In this document: one piece after another, positions 24,970-35,955 of the stretch
Layout: each line of letters begins with the position of its first letter
Numbering within the stretch: the stretch's first letter is position 1
DNA from: Megaleporinus macrocephalus
Taxonomy: Eukaryota; Chordata; Actinopteri; Characiformes; Anostomidae
Direction: 5' to 3'
NCBI GenBank assembly: GCA_021613375.1
Contig: CM038705.1
Span: 10,360,595-10,424,594 of the forward strand
Length of the DNA stretch: 64,000 nucleotides
Program-made: the position numbers and the translations under genes
Notes under the pieces: generated by a model
The model's database searches: none
Told to the model about the DNA's origin: nothing
The model's input: the letters and a program-made list of their open reading frames with translations, nothing else

Positions 24970-25680
24970 CATTACCTTCAGATAAAAAAAAAAATAGACT
25001 GCTATTTGGTCTGCTGTGGACTGCAAAGAAACTCTTTAGACCACCACAAGATGGAGACATTTACCTGAATAGCCCACATAAGGAAACTCTCCTGGACTGA
25101 GTTTCCTGAAATCTCAGTTACAAAGATAATACTTCAGTGGTGGAGCAATGCTCACAATGAACACCTTGTCCACACAGACACACACCTTTTGGCTTTTTCT
25201 CGTCTACAGGGGTTGCCACAGCGAGTCAACTCACATTCTAGATTTATCAAAATGTTTTTACGTTGGATGCCCTTCCTGGCACAACACTGGCCACGTATCC
25301 AGGCTTGGGACAACACACACTCGCGCACACACTCGCACCTACAGGCACTTTAGAGTGACCAATCAACGTAACATGAGTTTGGACTGTGGGAGGAAACCAG
25401 AGAACAAGGAACACAATAAACACTTTCTCCACTGGCCTCGAAAACACCTACTTTTAGACCCAGTTTAGAGCTGATACAGGCACGAATGTTGAGAATGCTG
25501 CAGGAACTGGGCTGAGCATCATAAACGATCGCAAGTGCGTGTGATTTGAACAGGATAATCATTGTGTACCACACAGTTGGCAGTACACTTCTCTCGTGAA
25601 CGGAATTGCCAACTGGCATCAGGCTGGAGTCATCCTACTTCAATTACAGAAACAGAGAGAAAAAGAAAGAGAGAGGCCTG
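24970..25680. repeat. Duplicon remnant 1 (pairs with 36060 and 44220 regions)
   Basis: Segments such as TTTGGTCTGCTGTGGACTGC, TTTCCTGAAATCTCAGTTAC, CAGTTTAGAGCTGATACAGG and GTGTGATTTGAACAGG recur in order at 36085-36465 and 44260-44605. The end (GTTGGCAGTACACTTC, GGCATCAGGCTGGAGTC) is shared only with the 44.6 kb copy. It is interrupted by a mobile element (25175-25413). Noncoding as far as I can see. Confidence 0.85.
25175..25413 (+). mobile_element. Dispersed fish repeat inserted in duplicon
   Basis: Reads CGTTGGATGCCCTTCCTGGC, ACACACACTCGCGCACAC, CAGGCACTTTAGAGTGACC and TTTGGACTGTGGGAGGAAAC, the same family as 31830-32150 and 39917-40165. It sits between two versions of AACACYTTSTCCAC that are a single site in the 36.2 and 44.4 kb copies, so it inserted there and duplicated its target. 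Confidence 0.7.
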
Positions 25681-25689
25681 GGTAGCAGC

Positions 25690-27535
25690 TGCCTGATTTA
25701 GTCATGGGGTTGTATTTTTATTGGGGTGTTGGAGGAGAGTATGAAGACAAAGGAAACACAGCACTCTATTAAGGCTATTTTCCATGACAACACTGGGGCA
25801 GCCATCTTTGTTTACTTTGTGTTAGAGCTTCCGGTGCACAAGTATATAAAATGACCAGCATAACATGTTCAGTTAGAGGGAGTCAGTAATTGGAAGAAGA
25901 CGCGTCGGGCGCTTGTGAGACTATCAGTTAAGTAACTGTTTTATGTTCAGTGACCACCGTGCTAGGCTATCTGGACTGTAACTAACACCCACGCAGAGTG
26001 GCTCGGGCAGCTGGCTGGACTTGGGTTTAACCGGCTTTCAGAAATATAAACTCACCGTCTGTGTGTAGGAGGACACGCCCACCTTCCCACTGTGCAGGTA
26101 CTGATACGCTTCAGTACTTTTATAGTTTTTCATTGCCGAACCGTCTACACCTTCCAAGAGTACAGAGTAATTAAACATGTCTCCATAAGTAACCTCAGAC
26201 CACCTTCTCATATCATCCACCCACTGTGTTATTAACCTCAGACCACCTTCTCATATCATCCACCCACTGTGTTATTAACCTCAGACCACCTTCTCATATC
26301 ACCCACCCACTGTGTTATTAACCTCGGACGAGACAGTGTTGTAACATTAGACCTTCTTACTGTCTCTCTGGTCTCCTCCCATGTAACTGTATTCATTTTG
26401 GTTAGTTGACCCGAAGTTCTAACACAAAGGCGGAAGAAATACACGTTTGAATGTGGGTGTGGCGAAATACGGTGAATATGAAAGCTCTTTTATTGACTGT
26501 AGCATTAGTGGATACCGCCACCCAGCTCTACTAAACAGCCAGAATAGCAGGCAGGTCATCAACAGACACTACAGTAGGCACCAACACTTCACCAATACCT
26601 CACCTACCAGTCAGCCCCACAGCCTAGTAAAGAATAGCACCAGCAACACACCTATACGTTTTTATGCTTACGGTCCCAAGTATTTACATGTTTTAAGGCC
26701 CTCTTCCGCTGCCACGCCACTACCCATGGTTCTCTGAGTTTGCCGCTCTGCATGGCCAAGCCTCCTACGTGTCGTCCTGGCTGAACGAGCCCGGCTGTGT
26801 ATTTTTGCGGGGTAGCAAGTTAGTAGAATAAAGCTACATTCAGCGTTTATGTGAAGGCCATATTAAAACATTACATTCAGGTCAGGTGTTTCCTCCATGA
26901 GGGTATAAAATCATGCAAATTGACCTCCAGAAACACAGTCGTCGGATCCATCCCACCTCTGCCACGAGCTAGATCATGAAACTTTGCTCTGCCTGATCTA
27001 CCCTGGGCAACTGTAAGTGCCACTATTGTAAAAAGTAAGCATTTAGCAGTGTCAACATCTCAACCACGAAGAAGCAGATTATGTAAGCTTCCAGCAGGGC
27101 TGTCAAGTGGCATAGCGCATAAAAACACCTGTACTCTGTTCACTCACTACAGAGTTCCAGACCATCTCTGGTATGAGTTTCGTAAGTCAAGTAAAGTCAA
27201 ATGTTTGTGTTCATTGGAATGGAATGTCGTTCTACCAGCCTCATGTTGCAACGCCCAACACCTACACGTTGTATAGGACTACACAGAGTGCAGATACACA
27301 ACAGTGTGAAACAGTGGAGAACATACAGTAAGTACACCAGATAATAAATATATCCAGGAGCTACATCCACAGGACAGTACATACTCTACAGGATCATATA
27401 CAAATGGGAAAAATGGCTTCAAGAAATAAATTGCAGATGTGCAGTGGTGGTAAAGGAGTGTGTCAACAGATTGTGGTGGGTGATGAAAATGGGCCTAGAT
27501 TAGACCAGGTGTAGTTTGGAGAAGGTCTAGATTAG
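25690..27535. other. No gene seen; includes 43-bp x 3 tandem repeat at 26215-26333
   Basis: At 26215-26333 there are three copies of a 43-base unit containing ACCTTCTCATATCATCCACC and CACTGTGTTATTAACCTC. A TATATAAAA motif at about 25845 is followed by a stretch that could be an LTR or old promoter, but nothing confirms it. Elsewhere no exon or RNA gene is recognised. Confidence 0.6.
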
Positions 27536-27539
27536 ACCA

Positions 27540-27835
27540 TCAGTGTTCTTAGTAATCTGACTGTCCTTGCAATCCACTGTGGGCTCCTGATGTTTCCATA
27601 CCAGACTGTCACACAGCTCGTCAGGATGCTGTCTACTGCCCTCTGTAGAATGTAGTCAGGATGAAGGGGGTGGGGGGGGGGATTTCCAGGCTAGGCAAGT
27701 GGTTAAGAGTCCAGGTGATGCTGTCTGTGTAGGCCAAGTGCGGGACCAAGAACTTAAAGCTTTTGATTCTCTACACAGTTGAACCACTGATGTTCAGAGG
27801 AGAGTGATCTCCACAACAAGTCTGCCTAAAGTTAA
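27540..27835. mobile_element. Dispersed repeat fragment, probably LINE 3' region
   Basis: Contains AGCTCGTCAGGATGCTGTC, CCTCTGTAGAATGTAGTCAG and AACTTAAAGCTTTTGATTCT, phrases typical of a common fish repeat; 49180-49300 carries a related piece (AAGAACTTGGAG, CATTGATGTACAGAGGAGG). Class uncertain. Confidence 0.4.
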
Positions 27836-28240
27836 CTATCATTTCATTTCTTCAAATGAATTAAGTCATTATTCCTGTGCAGCCCAAGGTGGGGGTGGAG
27901 ACTTATGTGCTGTGAATGGTGGGGTAAACAAGGTCGATTTGTTTACTGCATTAGTTGCAAAATCAACATCCTGGTAGAATTTAGGCAGCACTGACTTTAG
28001 ATCCATGGTTAACGTCCCCAGCAACCATGAAACATGCATCAGGGTGTGCAGCCTGTAGATTACTGCCAGCTCCATAGAGTTAGAGTTAGTGCTTCCCTTG
28101 TGTTAGTGACAGGTGGAACGGACACTACAACAATAAGCACAGTGGTGAATGGCTGAGTCTTTACAACCATAAACTCCACCACTGCTGAGCAATGACTCGA
28201 TATTGCTACCACATATCTGCACCATTCCTTGTTGGTGTAA
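27836..28240. other. No gene seen
   Basis: No exon, RNA gene or clear element end recognised between the LINE-like fragment and the hAT remnant. Confidence 0.5.
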
Positions 28241-29120
28241 ACCAGTGTTCCACAATAGGTGGCCCGCGGGCCTAATATGGCCCGCAAGGCTTAAACTGTT
28301 GGCTCGCCGCCAAACACCTATGTTTGTGTATTTACCTCACAATTAAAATACGAGAGCAGAGCAGTGTAGCCAACGGTTGACGAGCTCCCTCTGTAGAACA
28401 CAGCATATGTAAGTCCTGCTTGCACATAAACACGGCCAGCTGATAACAAACATAGACAGTTCAGTTCCGTCTGGACCGACGAGTTGTGTTTAATTTTACC
28501 AGACTGTGCTAACGCTAAGCCAGCTTGCTTACTATGCTCTCGAGCTGTAGCCGTATGCAAGGTGGCTAACTTCAAAACACGCCACAGCCATTTCAATCAC
28601 AACTTTCCAGCAAAATCAGAGTCGAAGACAGAAGATTGCAAGTTTGATAGCTGCCTACAACCATTCTGTCACTACCATCCATACGACAACATCTGCGTAA
28701 GAAACCGCAACAGCGGCGTCTCTGCGCGTATCATGGAACTTAGCAAAAGCTAAACAACCTTTCACGGAAGCCGTGTTGATAAAGACGTGTGCGATTGATA
28801 TGGTGGAAGAAGTTTTGAGCCACAACTATAAAAAACAAGAAAACAGTCGTAGACTTGTTCAACCGAGTACTGTTATCGGTTAACACTGCAGTGAGAAGAG
28901 TGGAGGTTCTAGTGGAGGACTGTTTGAGTGTCCTGCTCTCTCGTCTGAAGGAAACGAACTTCATGTCCATAGGACGGACGTAGAGCAGCTCTCAGTGTTC
29001 GTGCAATTTTTGATGAGAAAGCTTTTCGAGGGGAGCTGCTTTGTTTGCTGCCCCCTACTGCTACTCACAGTATTTCCCTCCACCTACATCTGTGAGGCAT
29101 TATTTCATTTTCTTCAATAA
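28241..29120 (+). mobile_element. hAT (ZBED-type) transposon remnant
   Basis: The left end reads AACCAGTGTTCCACAATAGG then TGGCCCGCGGGCC, a hAT-type terminus. The plus strand from about 28463 encodes pieces of an N-terminal transposase: a cysteine-histidine zinc-finger region (FRSVWTDELCLILPDC, KPACLLCSRAVAVCKV, HSHFNHNFPAKSE). After one or more shifts it continues with KAKQPFTEAVLIKTCAIDMV and LLSRLKE (about 28740-28960). This matches the arrangement in ZBED5/GTF2IRD2-like hAT transposases. The catalytic core and C-terminal dimerisation region are absent. Confidence 0.7.
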
Positions 29121-29669
29121 ACGTTATCAACAGTCGGGACAGAAACAGACTCTCCAGTGCACAGCTAGATCAGAGTCACAATAGAGCCCCGCCCCAATTT
29201 TAAGTCTCTTGTTTAAACTGTTGTCACTTCTCTTATTGAATGGTGAGTAAAGTCATGCAGCTGCAGTTGACATACCTAATTAATGACACGCACTATAACA
29301 ACTATATCATCCAGTAGTAGTGTCTGCACTAACAGATGCTCTATTGACTCAATGGTCACAAATTCCTACAAACACACTCCAAATCTTTTGCTGAAAGCTT
29401 TCCAGATGAGTGGAGACTATTTTACAACAAGGGGTGGTGGATCCCCATTAATTAACCTTCCCTGAGCTTGTTTGGTGGCCTTAACATTGTATTTCCGGTT
29501 TGATTGACAGCTATAAAAACATACATTTATGAACAAAGTTGTTTGGAGTGGAATCTGTTTCATTTATATCCTATAAAACTATATAACCTGAAAAATGCCC
29601 AATAATAACCTTTAATACACCTATAAAGATAAAAACCCCACATTTTTAGCCCCTTAACATTATTAAGTC

Positions 29670-29885
29670 GCAGTCTTAGAGGTTAGGCATTCAGCTGTTA
29701 TGACCATGAGGACCCGACTGAAGTGCCCTTGAACAAGGCACCTAACCAAATTGCACTCTGGGCAAGTGTACTCACTGCCCCCTAGTGTATGTATGTATGT
29801 ATGTATGTATGTGCATGTGGGTAGGTGTTTCACTGCATGAATGGGTTAACTGCAGAGCTCAAATTCCTCTGTTTGCAAATGGTTC
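29670..29885 (+). mobile_element. tRNA-derived SINE fragment
   Basis: SINE body (AAGTGCCCTTGAACAAGGCA, CACTGCCCCCTAGTG), a (TATG)n run at 29788-29812, and the tail GGTGTTTCACTGCATGAATG then GGTTAACTGCAGAGCTCAAA. It lies just downstream of S100 copy A; a relative is at the equivalent place after copy B (49430-49625), so it predates the gene duplication. Shows the unexpanded tail: two CACTGC words about 60 bases apart. Confidence 0.75.
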
Positions 29886-30040
29886 TAAATTCATAATTTT
29901 TATATTTGTTTTTTATGTTTGCAGTTAATAATGTTTACTGCCAGTGTATGAGTCGTACATTCAGTCATTACCCCCAACTGTCCCCCAACTACAGACCCAT
30001 ATACGCACTAATTAAATGGACAACAACCATTTTATCAACA

Positions 30041-30046
30041 TTTATT
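30041..30046 (-). terminator. icn: Poly(A) signal of S100 copy A
   Basis: AATAAA on the minus strand, about 106 bases past the stop codon; the same hexamer sits at the equivalent position after copy B. Confidence 0.6.
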
Positions 30047-30151
30047 TCAAACCTCTTCGTTGTACAGAATGATAAAACATTTCTGTTTACAGCCAAGCAG
30101 TTGTTTTTACAATTTTATATATGGTTGTACGTGGCTAGTCCGTGTCCCTCT

Positions 30152-30301
30152 CTACTTCTTTTTGTGGTCTTTGAAGTAGTCGTTACAGAGCATGGTGAGG
30201 CAGGCCACCAGGGTGACGTACTCCTGGAAGTCCACTGATCCGTCAGCGTTAGCGTCCAGGTCCTTAAAGATCTTATCCAGCGCTTTCTGGTCTGTGGTTT
30301 T
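30152..30301 (-). CDS. icn: S100/ictacalcin-like copy A, coding exon 3
   Basis: Second coding exon of a small EF-hand calcium sensor of the S100 family. Acceptor ...TGACAG ends at 30302; the exon codes KTTDQKALDKIFKDLD onward for 49 codons and stops at TAG (30154-30152). It contains the canonical EF-hand loop D62-A-N-A-D-G-S-V-D-F-Q-E73 (D62, N64, D66, E73 as Ca ligands) and helix IV (YVTLVACLTMLCND), with a basic C-terminus DHKKK. Total protein 95 aa, normal for S100. Best match by memory is the fish ictacalcin/S100 group, so the symbol is tentative. Confidence 0.93.
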   Translation of the reverse strand, partial: KTTDQKALDKIFKDLDANADGSVDFQEYVTLVACLTMLCNDYFKDHKKK

Positions 30302-30713
30302 CTGTCAGACAAAAAGCAGAAACTGCGTCAGTTCATTTCAACTTCCATCCTGTTGACCTGTACAATATCCAAGGCCTTCACTGCTGCCCAACTTTTGCAT
30401 CACACTGGAGCTACAAGGCTAATGTTGCTAACAAGTAATGGAAGTCTATGAGCACCAGTTAGCACTGTGTAAACTACATGCATAAACCATAAACCATTAC
30501 TCGCTAGCCTCAAACCATGCTGAGCTCTTGAAGAAGGTCTTGTTCATGTGGTTTCTGACAGTCTGGTCTGGAACTTGCTGTCTATAAAACGGTGTAAACT
30601 AAACTAAGAAGTGACTGTATTTGGAATACGTTACATATTAAGTATTAAATCTATGCTGAGTTTGGATTTCTTGATGCAAGACGAGGCTTTAAGGTTTATC
30701 GAGAGACTCTCAC
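30302..30713 (-). other. icn: Intron 2 of S100 copy A
   Basis: GTGAGA donor (30713-30708) to TGACAG acceptor. Similar throughout to the matching intron of copy B (49950-50387), including AGCACCAGTTAGCACTGTGT. No element insertion. Confidence 0.85.
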
Positions 30714-30851
30714 CCCAAAAATGTCTCCGAGCTCAGCTTGGAGGAGGTCCTTCAGCTCCCCCTTGCTCAGGGTGTACTTGTCTCCCTCCTTGCCGGAGTA
30801 CTTATGGAAGGTATTAATCAGGAGTGCCATGGCTTTCTGTACATCACTCAT
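30714..30851 (-). CDS. icn: S100/ictacalcin-like copy A, coding exon 2 (ATG)
   Basis: First coding exon: 46 codons from [18 protein letters not shown] to LGDIFG, then a GTGAGA donor. The start is in a good context (GCCACCATG) and the exon begins 8 bases upstream at 30859 after a TTCCAG acceptor, so the 5' UTR is split, as usual for S100 genes. Residues 19-32 ([14 protein letters not shown]) form the 14-residue S100-type pseudo-EF-hand. Acts as a Ca-dependent dimeric adaptor in the cytosol; partners cannot be told from sequence. Differs from copy B at seven residues (positions 3, 6, 13, 14, 38, 39, 43). Confidence 0.95.
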
Positions 30852-31829
30852 GGTGGCTTCTGGAAGAGAAAGGACATTTTTTTTTAGATCAAAATGTTTC
30901 ATTTTATTTCATTTTCTCGCAAGCGTTCGCTTCAGACATGGCAGATTTCACCATAGTTTCACAGTGCAAGGCGACTGGAATAACCCCATGGTTGGTGATA
31001 CAGTTCAGTATTACAGGTAAACTGTGTTACCTGCATTCTTATTTCATTCAAATCGAGAGAGAGACCAACTCACATAGCTCGCATTGAATTTGCCACAACA
31101 ATGAGACAAACAAGCCAAGATGCTTGACACTGAGTCATAGTGTGCCACACCCTGCGCTAGCCTAGAGAAGGTTAGGCTCATTCTTCTCTTCTCTGTGTCC
31201 CGTGATAGGAGGAATCACCCAAAAGGGAAGTAAGAGAGAGAGAGAGCGAGTGAAAGAGTGAAACAGGGGAGGGGGGGTATAGAGTAGGAATGGACAAAAG
31301 AGGGGGAGGAGTTGTGCAGTAAATGATCGGTTTCACACACAAGCAGATTACGGCCAACGCCCTTCGCTCTGCTCTGTAATAATGAAGAACACATCTGCAG
31401 ATAAAGCCCACCCCCATTTCTCACATTCTCAGGTCTTTGCAGACCCTCAGGTATGAACCGAAAGTCTCCAGGATGCGTGTACATACTTTTACACATAGAA
31501 AAAAATGCATTCCATCAACACGATCTTCACCAACAGTGCATAAGACTGTTATTAGAAAATACAAACAGAACACTTTCATCAGTGAAGATGGATGGAACGT
31601 TTCTTCAAGCTTACAAAGACGCATCACATGCAAACACTGATCTCATAGCTGGGAGGGTGAGAGCGGGTGAGCCAGGTGCAGAATGGAGAACAGAGGGAGG
31701 GGTTTGCTTTGCGAGAGAGAGTGAGAGAGAGAAAGTTTACAAGTTCTATTCATCTTCCTGCCTCAGTGAATGGAACCAACGGCCATTTGTACAGCACTTT
31801 TTCGAGGTAATGGTAAAAACTTCCATTGC

Positions 31830-32150
31830 CCCTTATCTTCCGCTTATCCCACTAGTCAGGGTTTCAGGGGGGGGCTGGAGCCAATCCAAGCGTCATCGGG
31901 CAAAGATGCACCATAGACAGATCGTTAGTCCATCACATGGTCAACACACACTCACACACACTCTTACACCTACGGGCAGTTTAGAGTGAGGATCAACCTA
32001 ACATGCATGTGTTTGGACTGTGGGAGGAAACCAGGGTACCCGGAGGAAACCCACTCAAGCACGGGGGGAACATACACACTCCACACAGAACAACCCGGAC
32101 CAGGAATCGAACCAGGATCGTCTTGTTGTGAGGCGACAGTGCTAACCACT
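31830..32150. mobile_element. Dispersed fish repeat (ends ...CGACAGTGCTAACCACTAC)
   Basis: Reads CTTCCGCTTATCCCACTAGT, GGGCTGGAGCCAATCCAAG, TTTGGACTGTGGGAGGAAAC, CGGAGGAAACCCACTCAAGC, GGACCAGGAATCGAACCAGG and TGTGAGGCGACAGTGCTAAC. High-copy in fishes. Here the end runs straight into CTTACCTACACGTCTTTAGG with no 20-bp units, unlike the paralogous copy at 39917-40313. The 178-codon open frame across this region is not a gene. Confidence 0.75.
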
Positions 32151-32176
32151 ACCTTACCTACACGTCTTTAGGCTTA

Positions 32177-32422
32177 TTATATTGTAATATGGACTAAAAC
32201 TTGTAAATGTGGATCAAAAACAACCCCCAGAATTTTAAGTGAAACCTTAACTCCTGATGTGCGGGACCCTGGAGCCACCTGGAAATCCCTAGGAATGTTT
32301 TCAGAACCAAAAACCAGAACCTCTGCTTTGCCCTGATTTAACTTATGAAACTTACTGTTCGCCCAGTCTGTAATAGCGTCAATGCAGTCAGTAAGATTGA
32401 CTGCTCTGCTGTGGTCATACAA
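32177..32422 (-). pseudogene. LINE reverse transcriptase fragment
   Basis: The minus strand reads LTDCIDAITDWANSKFHKLN, QGKAEVLVFGSENI and LGVVFDPHLQV. This is the block after the catalytic YADD region in L2/CR1/Rex-like LINE reverse transcriptases (W-x-x-x-N-x-x-L-N-x-x-K-T-E, then L-G-V-x-F-D). Isolated and in-frame only for about 80 codons. Duplicated at 40308-40500. Confidence 0.65.
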
Positions 32423-33443
32423 TTAAAAGCTAGATTCAAAAGAACGCATGTAAACTAAAAATAGAAAAGGCCCAAGAATTGCATCCTGGCGTCACCCCAG
32501 TTAGGAGGAAGATCATGATAAGAACTAGAGGAGGATTGCGCTGCACCAACAAACGGCCACCAAATAAGGCTTCTGTTGACAGTAAGTCAGTGGACAAGCG
32601 GGTTTAGCCAGGTTTTGTAAAGTGACTTCTAACAAAGATTAGAAGCGTAAGAGTTTAGCTTAACGAGAAAATTCAAGAATCAATAGTAGAAAACAAAAAC
32701 CTTGAGTCATGCTTATTAGCCAAAAATAACTTTTTAAATCTCTTAAATCTCTTCAAGCTCTTCCGCCATTTAACATATTGTTGTATGAAACAATCAAATC
32801 TTTCATATGCAGGTTGAAGCTTAAAGCTCAATACTTGCAAATACACCCAAAGATACAGGGAAGCAGTTAAAACAGGAGCAAGACCAGCACCTTGCTTATT
32901 TGGTCCTAGACAAGTAGAATGTCTATAGTCCATTGGGCACAGTTCAGAAAGTTGACAGTTCTATCTTGCCTCAAGCCAGGGTTTTGACTCCAAACATCAA
33001 ATCTGAGACGCTTGAGGAAATAGTCATTCAGCATAAAAGACATATTTGAGCATTACTTAATGACAGCAAGGCATCATCTGAGCTCCAGCAGAGATACACG
33101 GAGATGTTCCACAAATAATTACAGCTAATACCTCTACATCTGAAGACAGACTTCAGTGGACAGGCACAAGGACGTAGATCAGACTGGACGAGATGCAGTC
33201 AAGGGTGTGGAGGCAGAGAGAGAAAGTGTGCGATGGAATGCAAGCAAGAAAACGCTGAGGGATTATGTGGCAACAGCCCACGAGATCCCCAGAAAGACCA
33301 CCAAAGTCTGCAGCACCAGATCAAGAACCAGCAGCTAGAGCTTAAGAGACTTAAGCCTATATGTGTAGCATCGTCACAAACTACTACAACAAGTTTGTCA
33401 AAGTCTTTTCCCGACTCACCTTTGGTTTGCACAGAGACCTCAC

Positions 33444-33506
33444 CGAGTAACAAGAAGGGGAGAGATGGAGGCAGTGATAGCAAAGAGGGATGGACCTGCT
33501 CTTATA
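33444..33506 (-). promoter_or_regulatory. icn: S100 copy A promoter: TATA box plus noncoding exon 1
   Basis: On the minus strand CATATAAG (TATA element 33506-33501) is followed about 30 bases later by a short segment ending TTGTTACTCG at 33444 and a donor GTGAGG (33443-33438). TATA, roughly 30-base leader and donor fit the usual S100 layout of a tiny untranslated first exon. The module is repeated at 41354-41416 and 51752-51814 with almost no change, and in the 51.8 kb case it sits 1.2 kb upstream of a coding exon 2. The start site itself is inferred. Confidence 0.65.
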
Positions 33507-34005
33507 TGCTCTAGCTGCCACTCCCTCTTGTCAGAGCTCTGCCCTTCTTAGCTCATGGCTGACTCTCTCTTCCTCCTCTTCTTCCTTCTCTGTCTTGTGA
33601 TGCCTCCCTGAGTGTTGGAGGGTTACAACAGCACCATAATAGCCACCATACGCTGCTAAAACATCTCCAGCTTTTTGTCCTGCTGGGATGCAGCACTGCA
33701 AACCTCAAACTACCTCAAAAACTCTGTTTGCCAAGTTCATTGGGGCATAGCATCACTGGCATCCTGGAAATCTTCCAAACTAACAAAGTTCCTGAAGCCT
33801 GGGTGGCTCAACCAGACAACCACCCATTAATGCTTCTGTTGACAATTGTGACCAACTGCCAACACCCACCCAACAGTGTACTGGATGAGCGGGTTTAGCC
33901 AGGTTCTTTGAAGCGACTAAGACTAGGTATGTCTGTATGTCTGTATGTCTGTATGTGCGTATAGCAGCTCACGTTCCAGCCCGGCAGAAACTATGACAAT
34001 GGAGC

Positions 34006-34751
34006 TACAGACCCATTCCAGAAAATTAGAATATCATGCAAAAGTTCATTAACTTCCATAATTCTATGCAAAAAGTTAAACTTTCATAGATTATAGATTC
34101 AGGGCCCACAATTTAAAGGATTTCAAGTATTTCTTTGTTTATTTTTACATAATTTGGGCTTCCAGCCCAAATAAAATCTGAATATTGTGGAGTCCAAAGG
34201 TTTGGAGGAAGACAGGAGAGGAACAGAACACCAGAGTTGGTAAACTCTGCTTTCTTAAATCCAATGTCACCACAACAGTCTACTAGAATGTTTTAGAAGA
34301 CTTAATGATTACTTCTGCTGAGGATCTGTATGGAGATGTAGATTTCATCTTCCAGCAGGACCTGTCCCCTGCCCATGCCACCAGAAGCACCGAAGTCATC
34401 ACAGTGCTTGACTGGCAAGCCAACTCGCCGGACAGAAACCCCATTGAGAATCTATGGGCTATTCTCAAGAGGAAAATGAGGGCCACCAGACCCAACAACT
34501 AAGAGGAGCTGACAGCAAGCATCAAGGAAATCTGGGCTTCCATACCTCCCAGGCAATGCCACAGGCACGTCGCATCGAGGCAGTGATTAAAGCAAAGGGA
34601 TTCCCAACCAAGTATTCAAGATTGACGTATGGTTTTGAAAGTACCATATTTTGATTGATTTAATGTGATCCTAATTTCTATAATCTATGAAAGTTTAACT
34701 TTTTGAATGGAATTATGGAAATTAATCAACTTTTTCTGGAATGTATATGTA
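34006..34751 (+). mobile_element. Tc1-like transposon, internally deleted (duplicon copy 1)
   Basis: TA (34006-34007) then CAGACCCATTCCAGAAAA on the left; on the right TTTTTCTGGAATGTATATG then TA (34750-34751). About 742 bases inside. It retains the C-terminal transposase region with the second Asp (DFIFQQDLSPAHA) and the DD34E glutamate motif (NPIENLWAILKRKM), about 34300-34500; the N-terminal half is missing. Same insertion as 41929-42895. Confidence 0.88.
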
Positions 34752-34859
34752 CAGAAATGATGAGCCGCTACAGGGTGTGAGGGCAATGCTGACCATTTTT
34801 ATACCCTTTCCAATCACCTGTCAGTGAGCATGGATGATGTTCACCTTTAAACAAGGCTA

Positions 34860-34930
34860 TCAGCTCTATGGAATATTCCATGTCACCTTAAATGCTGCAG
34901 CTTGTACAGGCGTCAGAATGTAACCGAGAA
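34860..34930. mobile_element. MITE end (CACCTTAAATGCTGCAGC family)
   Basis: CACCTTAAATGCTGCAGC then TTGTACAGGCGTCAGAATG. Identical piece at 43026-43075 in the other duplicon copy. Confidence 0.6.
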
Positions 34931-35045
34931 CTCCTCAAACGAGCTGACAAGTAAGAAGCACTTCAGTTTAACTCTGTCCTAGCATAGCTACCTAAATAGT
35001 ATGAGGACGGATCTTATTTAATCAGTGTTTCATTTCGTTTTGAAT

Positions 35046-35955
35046 ATTTCTGTTTACATACTCAGACTAATTAATCCAGGTTTATATACTCAGACTGAGA
35101 TTAATCCAGGTTTACGTACTCAGACTGTGATTAATCCAGATGTAGATAGTCAGACTGAGATTAGTCCAGATTTAGATACTCAGACTGTAATAAATCCATA
35201 TTTAGATACTCAGACTTTGACTAATCCAGATTTAGATACTCAGACTGTAATTAATTCAGGTTTAGATACTCAGATTGTAATTATTACAGATGTAGATACC
35301 CAGCCTGTGATTAATACATGTTTAGATACTTAGACTGTGATTAATCCAGATTTAGATACTCAGACTGTGATCAATACAGGTTTAGATATTCTGTGATTAA
35401 TCCAGGTTTGGATACTCAGACTGTGATCAATCCAGGTTTAGATACTTACACTGTGATTAATTCAGGTTTAGATACTCAGACTGTGATTAATCTAGGTTGA
35501 GACACTTAGACTGTGATCAATACAGGTTTAAATACTCTGTGAATAATCCAGCTTTAGACACTCTGAATGTAATTATTACAGATTTAGATAATCAGACTGT
35601 GATCAATCCAGGTTTAGATACTCCGTCTATGATTAATCCAGGTTTAGATACTCAGACTGTGATTAATCTAGGTTGAGACACTTAGACTGTGATCAATACA
35701 GGTTTAGATACTCTGTGAGTAATCCAGCTTTAGACACTCCGAATGTAATTATTACAGATTTAGATAATCAGACTGTGATCAATCCAGGTTTAGACACTCC
35801 GAATGTAATTATTACAGATTTAGATAATCAGACTGTGATCAATCCAGGTTTAGACACTCCGAATGTAATTATTACAGATTTAGATAATCAGACTGTGATC
35901 AATCCAGGTTTAGACACTCAGAATGTAATTATTACAGGTTAAGATACTCAGACTG
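35046..35955. repeat. 30-bp minisatellite, array 2 (duplicon copy 1)
   Basis: Same monomer as array 1 (AATCCAGGTTTAGATACTCA, GACTGTGATT) but more diverged. Between 35550 and 35940 a 60-base dimer is amplified (TTTAGACACTCCGAATGTAA, TTATTACAGATTTAGATAAT). Open frames of about 100 codons are by-products. Confidence 0.93.

Larger units (their letters stand above)
30860..33443 (-). other. icn: Intron 1 of S100 copy A
   Basis: Inferred 2.6 kb intron between noncoding exon 1 and coding exon 2. The gene-proximal part (30860-31770) matches the intron of copy B (50534-51430), including simple GAGA-rich DNA at 31215-31270. The distal part carries a dispersed repeat (31830-32150) and LINE pieces (32177-33150) that copy B lacks, explaining why this intron is about twice as long. 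Confidence 0.7.

Noticed and set aside
30115..30312. Minus-strand frame reading MSDRKPQTRKRWIRS (also near 49960)
   Set aside because: Out-of-frame reading of S100 exon 3; the correct frame begins after the splice acceptor with KTTDQKALDK.
31453..31989. 178-codon plus-strand frame
   Set aside because: Runs from the S100 intron into a dispersed repeat on the opposite strand to the gene; no recognisable domain.
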